Shown here in pieces: positions 49,168 through 59,900 of a DNA stretch of 64,000 nt. A program made the translations under genes and the position numbers. The DNA comes from Flavobacteria bacterium BBFL7. GTDB taxonomy: Bacteria > Bacteroidota > Bacteroidia > Flavobacteriales > Flavobacteriaceae. The stretch covers positions 1,428,544 to 1,492,543 of the forward strand of contig CH672374.1 of NCBI GenBank assembly GCA_000153385.1, written 5' to 3'. How positions within the stretch are numbered: the first letter of the stretch is position 1; every line of letters starts with the position of its first letter. The notes under the pieces were generated by a model. That model was not told the DNA's origin. It worked only from the letters and a program-made list of their open reading frames with translations, and made no database searches.

Positions 49168-51278
49168 CGATCAAAAGACCAATTCATTATATCTGTACGT
49201 AAGCCTATATTTAACCATGTAGTATTTTGCTCTGTCACGTTCCCTACTTCAAAATGAGGATTAAAATCTCGATAAATCACCTGTCCATAAATCCTTAATT
49301 GACTTGCAGGATTAATTAAATAACCAGCTTCTAATTGTGCATACATAAAAGTTACTCTATTTCCTTGACCTAATTCATTCCCATTATCAGCAATACGATC
49401 ATCTTCACTACGGTATATGTCGCCACCATAAAAAGCGTTATCAATCCCATCGTTAATGTCTAGTCCTCTTTCACCTAACGTGAATTGAGCGTTACCATAC
49501 CACCTATCTTTAGTATACCTTCCTATGAAAGTGGTTTCATAAAAGTTTGCACCCCATGGATGTGCTAGCGCTTGATTACTGTTGGCATAGTTAAGTACTA
49601 CCGTATTATGGCTGTATGTATATGGTCGTACTCTATTATATTCTGCTTGCAGCATTAAGTCTTTTACTTTAAATGCATTTTGCCATTTAAGACCTAATTG
49701 ATATGCACTTTTATTTTGATAACTACCATCACCATTCACTACAGACGCACCAGAGAATTCATCTAGGACTAACTGTGCATATCCTGTAATTCTATCTGTG
49801 AATTTATACTTTGCTGTGGCTCCTATTAAAGCATTTCCTCCACGAGAGCCAGTTTGCAGCTCTATGGCTTGATAAAATATAATAGGATTTAAATAATTAA
49901 AATCAAAGCCTCGTTGATTATCATCTTGCCATAGAACACTTTCAAAAAGCCCGATGTTAAGCTTTTCTGTAGCGTTCCAGCTTAAGTAATGATATACCAT
50001 AAATTTTGTTCGGAAAGAATCATCTGCGGTTACCTCAGACCTTACATCTCTTAAAGAGGTGTATAAAACTGTATAATCTAATTTCCAAAACTTTGCATTC
50101 ACCTTTGCATAAGGAAAAGGTTGTGAATTATCACTAAGTACTAAAGAACGATAACCATCTCCTATAAAATGTTGTCCGTGACCTAATTGAAGATCAAAGT
50201 ACTTGCTAGGTTTATAATTAATGTAACCTGTTGCGACTGGATAGTCATAAATGGACTCACCGCCATCTTCTGCAATACCACGTCCAGGTACAATACCAGG
50301 ATTACCACCATCTGGAGCGCGACTCTCAATTTCTCTATTAAAATAACCGGCAAACCGTCCTTGACTTTCCTGTATACTAGCACCAAATGTTATTTGCTTT
50401 CCTATTCCTCCACTTATGTTTACCAATCTGGTATTATTAAAGGTATTGATATCATCACCGCTATCCTTACCTATTTGAAGGTCTACACCAGGATCCACCA
50501 CAAACCAATAGTCGTCGCCTGCTACTTCAAAAAAGTGCTCATTCCACCATTTTTTACCTAGCCACGTAGACTCATTTTTCATTAATGATGCTCTCTCTGC
50601 CTCAAGATCAAAGTATTGATCTACATAAGAAAAAGTATATGGTTTTACCGCTGTATGAGCATTATTCCCTATCCTATTCATAGCTGCATCATATCTATGA
50701 TATCTTTGATTTGATAATGGAATTAGACCATTAGATTTAAGTTGGTGGCCTTGATATTGATTTGATTTAATATCTGGGTACTCTTTGTTCGCTTTCGCGA
50801 AAGCGATACTATCTAAAGCATTTGAACCAGATATAGCCTCTATTTTTTCCTGCTCTTTACCATTATAAACCTGAAAAGAGCCATCTAGAGTCATAGGAAC
50901 TGGCACTCTTAATACAAATTGCATATAAGTAGGATTACCATTATAAGTAGGCGCTGCAATTACTGGTAATTGATTAAATGAATTCTTTACTGCTTCAGTT
51001 AGCTCTGCATAAACAGCATCAAAACGAATAGGGACAAATTGACCTTCTCGGTTCACCTCAAACCGCAAAGTCACTTTTTCAGAATTATTTAATGGCAATT
51101 GCTGTGGATGTTTGTAATTCTTATAAAGCGCTGCATATAATTCACTGTAAAAACAATCCTCTAACTGGTTAACTGGCAAATCTTTACACTCCTCAAAATA
51201 AGGGAATTTCTCTACTGGATTTTGAGCCATAGCCATTCCTATACTTAACAAACTAATAATCAGAAATAAATTCTTCAT
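49164..51278 (-). CDS. remB: gliding motility outer-membrane protein RemB-like
   Basis: About 704 residues from Met 51278 (Met 51287 is an alternative). A signal peptide (MKNLFLIISLLSIGMAMAQ) precedes a TonB-like alpha/beta domain (about 20-120) and a long outer-membrane barrel region (GYINYKPSKYFDLQLGHGQHFIGDG, GIGKQITFG, ending NIGLRTDIMNWSFDR). RemB is required for efficient gliding in F. johnsoniae, where it lies near sprA with tonB and vanZ-like genes, matching this layout (from memory). A palindrome copy is read as AFAKA. The name is by architecture and context. Confidence 0.75.
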   Translation of the reverse strand: MKNLFLIISLLSIGMAMAQNPVEKFPYFEECKDLPVNQLEDCFYSELYAALYKNYKHPQQLPLNNSEKVTLRFEVNREGQFVPIRFDAVYAELTEAVKNSFNQLPVIAAPTYNGNPTYMQFVLRVPVPMTLDGSFQVYNGKEQEKIEAISGSNALDSIAFAKANKEYPDIKSNQYQGHQLKSNGLIPLSNQRYHRYDAAMNRIGNNAHTAVKPYTFSYVDQYFDLEAERASLMKNESTWLGKKWWNEHFFEVAGDDYWFVVDPGVDLQIGKDSGDDINTFNNTRLVNISGGIGKQITFGASIQESQGRFAGYFNREIESRAPDGGNPGIVPGRGIAEDGGESIYDYPVATGYINYKPSKYFDLQLGHGQHFIGDGYRSLVLSDNSQPFPYAKVNAKFWKLDYTVLYTSLRDVRSEVTADDSFRTKFMVYHYLSWNATEKLNIGLFESVLWQDDNQRGFDFNYLNPIIFYQAIELQTGSRGGNALIGATAKYKFTDRITGYAQLVLDEFSGASVVNGDGSYQNKSAYQLGLKWQNAFKVKDLMLQAEYNRVRPYTYSHNTVVLNYANSNQALAHPWGANFYETTFIGRYTKDRWYGNAQFTLGERGLDINDGIDNAFYGGDIYRSEDDRIADNGNELGQGNRVTFMYAQLEAGYLINPASQLRIYGQVIYRDFNPHFEVGNVTEQNTTWLNIGLRTDIMNWSFDR
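50791..50804. repeat. iterated palindrome, copy 13 (in remB)
   Basis: Perfect 14/16-bp copy (18 bp with one flanking pair), read in frame as Ala-Phe-Ala-Lys-Ala on the minus-strand gene. Confidence 0.9.
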
Positions 51279-51333
51279 GGAAATCATTGCATTAAACGGC
51301 TAAGATACTTGTTTTATAGGAGTCTTTAAACAG

Positions 51334-51358
51334 AAAAAGTCACAGCAGGCTGTGACTT
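51334..51358 (-). terminator. terminator after the first tonB
   Basis: 9-bp stem AAGTCACAG / CTGTGACTT (51337-51345 with 51350-51358) over a short loop. Minus-strand T run from A 51334-51338. Confidence 0.8.
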
Positions 51359-51379
51359 CTATTATAAAAAAATAGTTTT

Positions 51380-52198
51380 TTATGTATTCATTTTAAATCG
51401 TATTGGTAAGTGGAAATATACACTTACAGCATCTCCATTAATCTTACCAGGCGTTATTCTAGGTAATTTACCAATCAATCTATAGGCCTCTTTTTCAAGA
51501 ATTGCATGTGGCGCTTTAACTTTTACATCTACTGGTAGTCCTTGCTCATTAATGGTGAATAAAATATCAATTTTGACCACTTCACCATCATCTAGGTCTA
51601 ACCTATTTGCTAGACTTTTATTGAATTTACGTTGTACAAACCGCTGCATCTTATTATTAAAACATTTACGACGGTCAGTATTGTTATCTAATGATTCACA
51701 ACCTGGATATAAAGGCATTGAATCAACGCCATCCATGGTAGTTGTAATTGAGGTTTTAGGAGCAGGCTTTGACGTTTTCACTGGCGCACTATCAACGGGT
51801 ACAGCATCAACAGGAGTAGCATCTGATGGAGTATCAATGGGCTCTAAAGGTAGATCATCCGGTATAGGTTCTGGATCTGGCGTATCGTCAGGAACAACTA
51901 CAGGCGGTAATTCTTTATTAGGTTTTATTACCACTTCAGGTTTAGGATTATTGGGCACCATCCTGAAAGTCGGATTATTCCAGTCTGGATCATCTATATC
52001 TGTACTGGAGACAATCATTCTTTCTGGTTCTACAGTTTGTGTAGTAAGTTCAATAATCAGAAAAGCTAATAGCAAAGCTGCTATTAAACCTATCTGAAAA
52101 TTAATAACTGGATTGACTTTTACGTTGACTTTTTTTTTGTCAAAACGATCTTTCTTAGATGGTGTTGCAGCACCTTCTTTAAATGAATTAGTTTTCAT
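51380..52198 (-). CDS. tonB: TonB-family energy transducer
   Basis: 272 residues from Met 52198. Cytoplasmic N-terminus, one TM (about 33-50), then a Pro/Asp-rich periplasmic linker (about 60-150) and the C-terminal TonB domain (about 165-272). Just before that domain is a YPGCE motif, followed by KC in TDRRKCFNNK; the two Cys are shared with the neighbouring TonB. The linker is a mixed D/P/V series rather than a pure proline ladder. It transmits ExbB/ExbD energy to outer-membrane receptors. It is downstream of the second tonB and followed by a terminator. Confidence 0.9.
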   Translation of the reverse strand: MKTNSFKEGAATPSKKDRFDKKKVNVKVNPVINFQIGLIAALLLAFLIIELTTQTVEPERMIVSSTDIDDPDWNNPTFRMVPNNPKPEVVIKPNKELPPVVVPDDTPDPEPIPDDLPLEPIDTPSDATPVDAVPVDSAPVKTSKPAPKTSITTTMDGVDSMPLYPGCESLDNNTDRRKCFNNKMQRFVQRKFNKSLANRLDLDDGEVVKIDILFTINEQGLPVDVKVKAPHAILEKEAYRLIGKLPRITPGKINGDAVSVYFHLPIRFKMNT

Positions 52199-52246
52199 AA
52201 TTAATGGTTTTATGTTATTATGAAAACACTTCAATAAATATACCAT

Positions 52247-52281
52247 AAAAAAAGCCGAGCATTGAATGCTCGGCTTTTTTT
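52247..52281 (-). terminator. terminator after the second tonB
   Basis: Perfect stem AAAAAAAGCCGAGCAT / ATGCTCGGCTTTTTTT (52247-52262 with 52266-52281), 3-base loop, on the minus strand 18 bases after the stop. Confidence 0.93.
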
Positions 52282-52299
52282 ATATTATTTAATCTTTTG

Positions 52300-53028
52300 T
52301 TAATCCTGAACTTGGAAAATAATAGGTAATGCGTAAACTACTGTTACCGCTTTTCCACGTTGCATTCCAGGAGTCATCTTAGGCAAACTATTAATCACCT
52401 CTGCAGCTTCTTGTTTCAATCTAGGGTGAGGTGCACGTGACTGAACACCTACTACATTTCCTTTAGAATCAATTTTGAACTGTACAGTAATCTTCTGACG
52501 ACCTTCTAGACCTAATTCGTTAGCAAGACCTGTGTCGAAATTCTTATCTACAAAACGTTTGATTTTTTCATTCATACATTTCTTACGATCATCATTGTTT
52601 TTCATTTTCTCACATCCAGGATAAACTGGAACAGATTCAATAATTGCAAACGGAACTTCAGCAATTTCTTCAACAACACCTACTTCTTCAGCTACCTCTT
52701 CTACTTCAACAATTTCTTCTTCTTCTGTTGTTTCAGTATTTTCAATAATAACTTCTTCAATTTCTACTTCATCTTCAACAACCTGTAGAACTTCAGGTGC
52801 TGGTGGTGGTGGTGGCGGTGGTGGTGGTGTATTCAACATCATCGTAATAGGCACTTCTTCTTCTTCAACAAAAGCTTCTGGCTCTACATACTCTTCAATT
52901 TCTGTAACTTCTTTTGTCTCATATTCAAGACCTTGCCATGACAGCAATAACATGAAGGCAAGTCCCATTAACACGTACAATTTAATATTAGTACGTAAAT
53001 CTGATGATTCTGATTTCTTAATTTCCAT
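52300..53028 (-). CDS. tonB: TonB-family energy transducer
   Basis: 242 residues. N-terminal TM (about 17-31), Glu/Val-rich linker, then a nine-Pro run (PPPPPPPPPAP near residue 75), more acidic linker, and a TonB C-terminal domain (about 135-242) with the same YPGCE...KC motif as its neighbour. Paralogue of 51380-52198 but with a different linker. The codons for the proline run give a GGT/GGC repeat at 52799-52829 on the plus strand. Separated from vanZ by 61 bases and from the other tonB by a terminator. Confidence 0.92.
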   Translation of the reverse strand: MEIKKSESSDLRTNIKLYVLMGLAFMLLLSWQGLEYETKEVTEIEEYVEPEAFVEEEEVPITMMLNTPPPPPPPPPAPEVLQVVEDEVEIEEVIIENTETTEEEEIVEVEEVAEEVGVVEEIAEVPFAIIESVPVYPGCEKMKNNDDRKKCMNEKIKRFVDKNFDTGLANELGLEGRQKITVQFKIDSKGNVVGVQSRAPHPRLKQEAAEVINSLPKMTPGMQRGKAVTVVYALPIIFQVQD

Positions 53029-53089
53029 AGTAGGATAAATTTTGAAGGCTAAAAATAAATAAAAAACCTAAACATGTGAATAGGTTTCT

Positions 53090-53506
53090 TCATGAATATG
53101 TGTTAAATCTTTTAGATAACAACCATATTAAACATATTGCAAGAATAATGCCAGTAGTATTTGCCAAGGCATCCATAAAATCCATAGTTCTGTTGACTGC
53201 AATATACTCTTGTGCTAGTTCAACAATTACACCTATTATAAAAGAAAAGATAGCTGCTGCTAAACCAATAGTCCTAGACCAGGCTGCAATCATATCTTTC
53301 CATGTAAATTTAAAGTGAGATTGTTGTGTTAAGAATCGACTATAAAAGAAAAAATACCAAAGCAGCGCCATTATAAAATAAGCACCACAATGGTATAATT
53401 TATCTATATTATTAATTTCAACTGGAGGCGCAGGACTATCACTAATAGAAAAATAAATAATCAATCCAGTATAGACTGGCGCTATCCAATAAAATAATTT
53501 AGCCAC
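53090..53506 (-). CDS. VanZ-family membrane protein
   Basis: 138 residues, four TM helices (roughly 5-22, 40-58, 78-95, 112-130). It contains the VanZ-like pattern [17 protein letters not shown] and [25 protein letters not shown]. VanZ proteins relate to teicoplanin resistance and to unknown membrane roles; in this chromosomal setting no resistance is implied. Overlaps gcvH by 8 bp. Confidence 0.85.
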   Translation of the reverse strand: MAKLFYWIAPVYTGLIIYFSISDSPAPPVEINNIDKLYHCGAYFIMALLWYFFFYSRFLTQQSHFKFTWKDMIAAWSRTIGLAAAIFSFIIGVIVELAQEYIAVNRTMDFMDALANTTGIILAICLIWLLSKRFNTYS

Positions 53507-53879
53507 CTATTAACTCTTTGTAAGCATCTGCAGTTAATAATTCTTCAACTTGAGCAGCATCAGAGAAGGTCATTTTAATCATCCATCCATCACCATAAGG
53601 ATCTGAATTTACTAGTTCTGGCTCATCTTCTAGCTTCTCATTGAAAGCTGTAATTTCTCCAGTTAATGGTAAAAATAAATCAGACACTGTTTTAACAGCC
53701 TCAACTGTTCCAAAAACTTCCTCTACATCTAGTGTTTCATCAACGGTTTCAACTTCTACATACACGATATCTCCTAACTCGCTTTGTGCAAAGTCAGTAA
53801 TACCTACAGTTGCTGTATCACCTTCTATACGAATCCACTCGTGATCTTTAGTATACTTTAATTCTGCTGGGATATTCAT
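53499..53879 (-). CDS. gcvH: glycine cleavage system H protein
   Basis: 126 residues; shuttles methylamine on a lipoyl arm in glycine cleavage. The lipoylated Lys is at about 63 in [15 protein letters not shown]. Starts [13 protein letters not shown], characteristic. It is found between sprA and vanZ in this operon-like run. TAAATTTAC at 53898-53906 on the minus strand is a candidate box 18 bases upstream. Confidence 0.95.
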   Translation of the reverse strand: MNIPAELKYTKDHEWIRIEGDTATVGITDFAQSELGDIVYVEVETVDETLDVEEVFGTVEAVKTVSDLFLPLTGEITAFNEKLEDEPELVNSDPYGDGWMIKMTFSDAAQVEELLTADAYKELIGG

Positions 53880-53897
53880 AATTTTATTTTAATGGTG

Positions 53898-53906
53898 GTA
53901 AATTTA
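53898..53906 (-). promoter_or_regulatory. -7-like box of gcvH
   Basis: Minus strand reads TAAATTTAC, 18 bases before the gcvH start. Confidence 0.35.
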
Positions 53907-53941
53907 AGATATCTCCTAAAGATATAAGCAATGATTTTTTA

Positions 53942-56900
53942 CTAATTACCAAAGGTATACCTTAAGGTAATTCCACTTCTTATTGTAGTTTGAGGGAAGG
54001 CTGTAGAAATAGCAAATTCTGAGAAGGTATGATCGTAATAAAATATGGCTGTAAATGCCTGACTTAAATTATAATCTGCTGTAAATTTAAGACCGTAAAT
54101 GGTTTGGCCAGCGGTTGCCTGGCTGTTATCTAAATCGAGATATCTCACAATAGTAACATTATCTCTGATTGATCCATCCAGTCGCATGTTTAAATCACTT
54201 TTTATGATTTTACTACGTCCACCTACATTAGTCTTGAACTTTAAATCTTTGATACGATATCCTAATCCTAGAATCAGTTCATTACCATTAATTTCTGTAA
54301 GTAAATTATTATCAAAACTCAGAGAAATTACGCGATCCTTTCTCAACTCTGCAGCAACTGAAACAGAATTTTTCATTTCAAAGTCCAATTTAATTAATGG
54401 GCTGAATTGCTCTGATAAATTGATGTTGAAATATAAATTACGTGATTTAAAATCTCCGGTCTGGTTTAATGCATCTGGACTTTGATCGCTATAGGTTAAA
54501 TTCCTATTACCAGCAGAGTAATCTAGGTTAGTCTGAAATTGGTTAATAGTATAACTAGATCGATAACCATGGTTGATAGAGAATCTACGGAATCTTTTCT
54601 TGAACCATTTTAGATTCATTAAACCAGTGTATTTAACGGTCCAATTAGGTAACGGTATATCCTTAAATGCATTTGTTTTTTGATCCTTTGCATCTCGACC
54701 TTCATAAGCAGCTAAAAAGGCTGGCAATAATACATCCTGACTATTTCTACTAAATCCTTCAGGATAGCCATCTGCATCACGAGAATATGTCGTGTTTCCA
54801 TAAAACTCTTCAGCAAGACGTTCTGCTATGATAAGTCGGTTGTTTCTAAAGTTATCAAAGTTTTTAGACTCATTTATGGTACTCTTATTAAACGCAGTAC
54901 CTATCATATTAGTAGTTATACTATAATTACCATATGTATTAGGTGTTAAAGATTGATAAGTAAGATTCTCTGGATCAACTCTAAAATTCTCCGTGTAGGT
55001 TTCTTGATACGCACGATTACCTACTAAGTCAATTTTTAAATCTTTTAATAAATCAACATTTACATTAATATCTAACTGACGACTTTCTACCTCACTATAT
55101 TGTTGATTAAAATCTTGGAATAAGGTCAACCAACCTCTTCTCGCTGCAATGTCTCTAATCTCTGCCTGAGAACCAAAGGTGAATCCAGTAGTAGGCTTTA
55201 AAGTCCCTATAAACCCAATCTCTGGTGTATAACCAGGTAAAAAGATACCGTTGTTTTCTTGATAATTAATCTGAGCTCTCTTAATTGAAGTCGCAATACC
55301 TATTAAGGTATTGTAAGCCTTATTACCAAAATTCTCTTTAGGTGTTTTATCCTTTTCTTCTTGAGTATTTGCTGCTCCAGGTGTGGATGGCCTCGCATTT
55401 CTGGATCTCGTATTATTGCGGCTGCGAGCCCTATTTGCTGCAGGACCAAATTTCACCTTTTCCAGTCCTACATATTTATACAATTTATCTAAGTCAAGCG
55501 TAGTGTTTAATCGATGAGTATTTGCATTTTGTACGGTATTTCCTAAATCAGGAATACCATCTAATTGTGCAAATTGTTGCGAGTTACGCTGCCAGTTAAA
55601 GTCTGCGGTGTATGTGTAGCTCGCTTTCGCGAAAGCGAGAAACGGAAACTTATCTAGTGGCAATTTATAGGTTGCCTGAAGTTGCTGTGAGTGTGAGTTA
55701 GGAATACCTTCATCCAAGAAATCTGTCCAAATTCCGTAGCTCTCGTCAATCGAGTCATCATCATTAATATAGCTGCGTATAACACGGTCATTATTTGCAG
55801 ATAAATTGAATTGTAAGGATTTAGTAATATCCCAATTAATCGCATATTGATGATTCATAGTATAATTGCGATTAGACAATGGGTCTATTGTAATATTTTG
55901 AGCATCTGGTATTCCATCTCCATCAGTATCTACCGGATTAGTATCTAGCTGTAAGTCTCTAAATTTCTGAGTATTATATTGTCTTAAAATATTACCGCTA
56001 GCTGCAAAACTATTAGGCAATAGATTTACATTAAAATCTTTTACAAATTTTAAATACTTATTAGAACCGACTAAATTTTTAAACGGCTCTACCTCTGCTT
56101 TAGGAAAGGCATAGTTATATGTAGTACCAACGTTAACGGATTGATCTTGAAATTTTTCGATTTCAAAATTACGCTGGTCTGTTTGGTTATAAGATCCTGA
56201 AAATGTGAAGTTCTCAATATCGTAAGGCATTGGTTTTGCATCACCGGTACGCTCTTTACGCACACCGATAAGATTCACACTTTGTCGCATGGTGTAATCT
56301 TCAGATTGTTCTCTAATGATTTCACGCTCTGCCTCATTTGCAGCATTATCGAGCCTCGTCTCCAATTCGATATCTTCAAATTGCGGATCAAATTGTGGCG
56401 TTATAGTTTCTTCTCCTATACTATAAGAGAATGGCAATTTAACGCCCCATTTTTCTGGAAGTAACTGACCTAAATTAAGATTAGTAGTTACATCATATTG
56501 AGTTACATTTTCTCGATCTCTCTCATTAGGACCTTGTTCAATAGCTCCAAAACCAATGGTGCTTCTTCTACCTGTCGCGCTTACACTTGCAAAATCTGCA
56601 ATGTTAGCATCCATATTCATCACTGCTGCATATCCACCTTGATTCTTTAAACCTGACAGACGCATTTCATTAAACCAAACTTCACCACAAATATCATTTG
56701 TACTGGCATTGCGCACACCTATCATCATAGCACGCACATCTCCAAAGTTAGGGTTCCCTTTTATTCCATATATGTGTTGATTAAGGTTTCCTGCAGTCGC
56801 ATCAGTAAGTGTGGACTCATCAAAGAAATTTGCCTCTGATATATTTAATGAAGGGTTACTTAAAACTCGAGCTTTAATTTCCTGAAGTAATGATAGATCA

Positions 56901-59900
56901 ATATTAAACTCATTAGCTTCTGGCCATATTTCTTCTCTAACTGCTGTACCAAATGCAGTAGGCTTTAAGGGCAACCTTATTTCATAGTAGTTATCAGTAT
57001 AATCAATACCTATCCTTACAAATGCTTCTAATTCATCATCGCCTATTGCGACTTCATTCACTAAAGATTCTGCATGAACAAACATGCGCAGGTTTTCATA
57101 CTGTCGCATATCTATTCTAATATTCTTAAACACAGAACGTCCATCTTCTGGCTCTAAACCACAAACTCTTAAGGCAAGTGATTGTTCATTCTGTCTTATA
57201 TTTTGATTTTGAGTTCTTAATTCTTCACGTTCTACGCCTGGTGGTAATCTATACGGAATAGGTTGGCGAGATTCGTTATTTTCAATATTTACTCCTTCTA
57301 CTTCAAAGACAGTTCCATCATCACTTGGGTCATCTAGATTTTCTTCCAGTGTAGCCGTGTATCGACGGTAATCTCCACGAACTAAGTCCATAGACCCAAA
57401 ACGAAGTAGTGTTTCTTGATTAAAGTCTGTTAAATACATTCTCATGAAACGTATCGCTCTAAAATCATTAATACCACCGATGACTTCGCGATTAGGATCA
57501 CTTAATGGAACTCTAAATTGAACCCATCTAGTATTAATAGTATTTCCATTAGGCAGTGTAGTCTGGACTTCTTTTGTATCAAATATATACTCATTAGTTG
57601 CCACAGTCATTCTGGCTGGATCCATAGGGATATCATATTCAAAATAACTATCTATGGTATTCATAGTATTATCTCTGTTAATATCCTCTACATCTGGTAA
57701 AGTCGTTGCTCCACGATCATCTTGAGTGACAGTAGTAGGCGAGTTTCCTTGAGTGTTATTATACCTTCTGTAACGTGTTACTATATCTCCACTAGTCGCC
57801 AGAAAATATTCATAATTATCGCGAGCAGGATCTTCTGGGCCAAAAGCACCGAATTGATTATTTTCTTCAATATCACTCAATCCATCTAAACCAATATCTT
57901 GATTAACTCGTTGCGCTCCGTCTGTATCAAAAGCATAAACTAACGATTGATTTACAGGAACTTTACCATAATCTGTTGCATTAGTTAAAGCCGTACCACC
58001 ATCATCTGGCAATCCATTTTCATATTGTTTGCGATTATCTTTTAAGATATCTTCACTTATACTACCTAAATTTATAGAAATAGTACCACCATTATTTGTA
58101 GGATCATAAACAAATGGATCCATCACCCAAAATTGAATGTACTCCACATTAGTCTGTTCAAAGTCAGTACTAGAAAACTGTCTCATTATACCTGCCCAAT
58201 TATCTTCTGGATTAGGTAAAATATTACTACCTGCCGCTGCTGGATTATAATTATAAGGACCACGTTGAGATGGTAGATAGTTTAAATCAAGCGTATTGAT
58301 AACTTGTTGCTGTCCTTGTTGTAAGTCTACATTTGGGAACAACTCATCAATGAATACACGTCTTGTTCTAGGATCAGATATATCATCATCAGTAATATCA
58401 GCTGGACGTTGCGTTCCATAAAAGATAGGATCAATAGAATACCAAGAAAGCTGGGCTCTTGAAAAATTATATGCTAAAGCATTAGAGGATGACCCAGCAC
58501 CTTCAAAGGCTTGCGGTACACTGGCAAGAGACCAAGAAAAAGGCGTTAAAATATCTATAGAAGTTTGAGAACCTTCAAAATCATCAACATATGCAGCTGC
58601 TTGACCTTCAAAATTATCGCCAGCCGGTGATCCTGGAAATAGATAAGCTAACTCACCACGCAAAGAAATATTAGATTCCACATCTGTATCGATGTTAGGC
58701 AACTTATTTACCATTCTGGTTAAGAAAGGAACCTGTGTATTATATATAAAATTTGCCCCTACAATTGTGTTATTAATAGGCTCAAATCCATAAGTTGATT
58801 TTTGGGTTATTGGTCGTTCTTTTAAGTTTAAGAATGTTCCTCCTAAAATAAAATCATCACTAAATCGATGCTCAACATTTATTCCCGTAAATCGCTTAGT
58901 CTGTTGATTAAATACAGAATTATTCTCTGTTGAAACCTGTATTGGTGTGTTTGAATTCAACAACGCTTGATCTAGAATGATAACGCGTCCTCCCTGATAA
59001 TCTACAGAATAGTCAATTCCTTCTTGAAGCGTTCTACCACCTGCAGTAACTGTTACAGATCCACGTGGCACATTAAATGCTCCAATAGGAATTCCTTCTC
59101 TACCGGTTGCTTTATACTGACCTTTAATAAGATATTTATTTTTATCTGCAGTTTGTAAAGCTTGTGCTTTTGTCGTTACGTACATGTCACGATAAACATA
59201 CTTTGCCTGGTTTGCATTATAAGAAGTAGGTTGATCATAATCTTCTGAACCTGTTCCAGGAGTATTATCTAATTTATCAAATAGGTAATTACCAAATGGC
59301 TCTACCGTTGTAAAAATGATTCGCCCATTTTCTTGATCTATAGTCAGTCCAGGAATAAAGTCAAAAAAACCATCTCCATCAGGTTGTGGATCACCTTGCT
59401 GATTCAAACGATCTAGATTAAATACTTTTATTAACGTAGTTTGATCTACATCTGCTGGCAATGGTTCTGCTACTGGATTTGCTAGTGTAGGCACAGCAGG
59501 CGTAATATAGTTCAGCTCTGGTGGGAATTGATAGAAGATATTCATTCTGAAATCCTCTTGAGATAATTGAGAACCTCCTAAATTGTAGATGTTCTTCATC
59601 ATTAAATCCCAGATAGGCTCACTTACATTTGTTAAATTACTCTTCAATAATTTAACTACCAGATTCTGATTATTTACAGCAATCTGAGTAGGATCAGTTG
59701 AATCAATTACATCTGTAGCGACCACACCGTCGTTTGCAAATTCTCCAACTTGATAAACTTTTCCACCAGCTGTATATTGAAATGCTACGGCTAGTACCTC
59801 ATCATTATTCAATCGTTGACGTAAAGAAATATAACCCAATTGAGTATTTAAAGTAAACTCATTGTCAGATAATTTTCTCGCATTTTCCAACGTCACGTAG

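Noticed and set aside
51552-52097. Plus-strand frame of 181 codons over the first tonB
   Set aside because: Low-complexity Gly/Ser translation of the antisense of the Pro/Asp-rich linker; not a gene.
52799-52829. GGT/GGC repeat in the second tonB as a phase-variable tract
   Set aside because: It is an in-frame trinucleotide series encoding a proline run and has mixed third bases; length change would not switch the gene off.
53090-53506. VanZ-like gene as glycopeptide resistance
   Set aside because: Gram-negative chromosomal context, no other van genes, and only family-level similarity.
54099-54485. Plus-strand frame of 128 codons inside sprA
   Set aside because: Antisense shadow of the conserved SprA coding sequence, with no start signals or recognisable domain.
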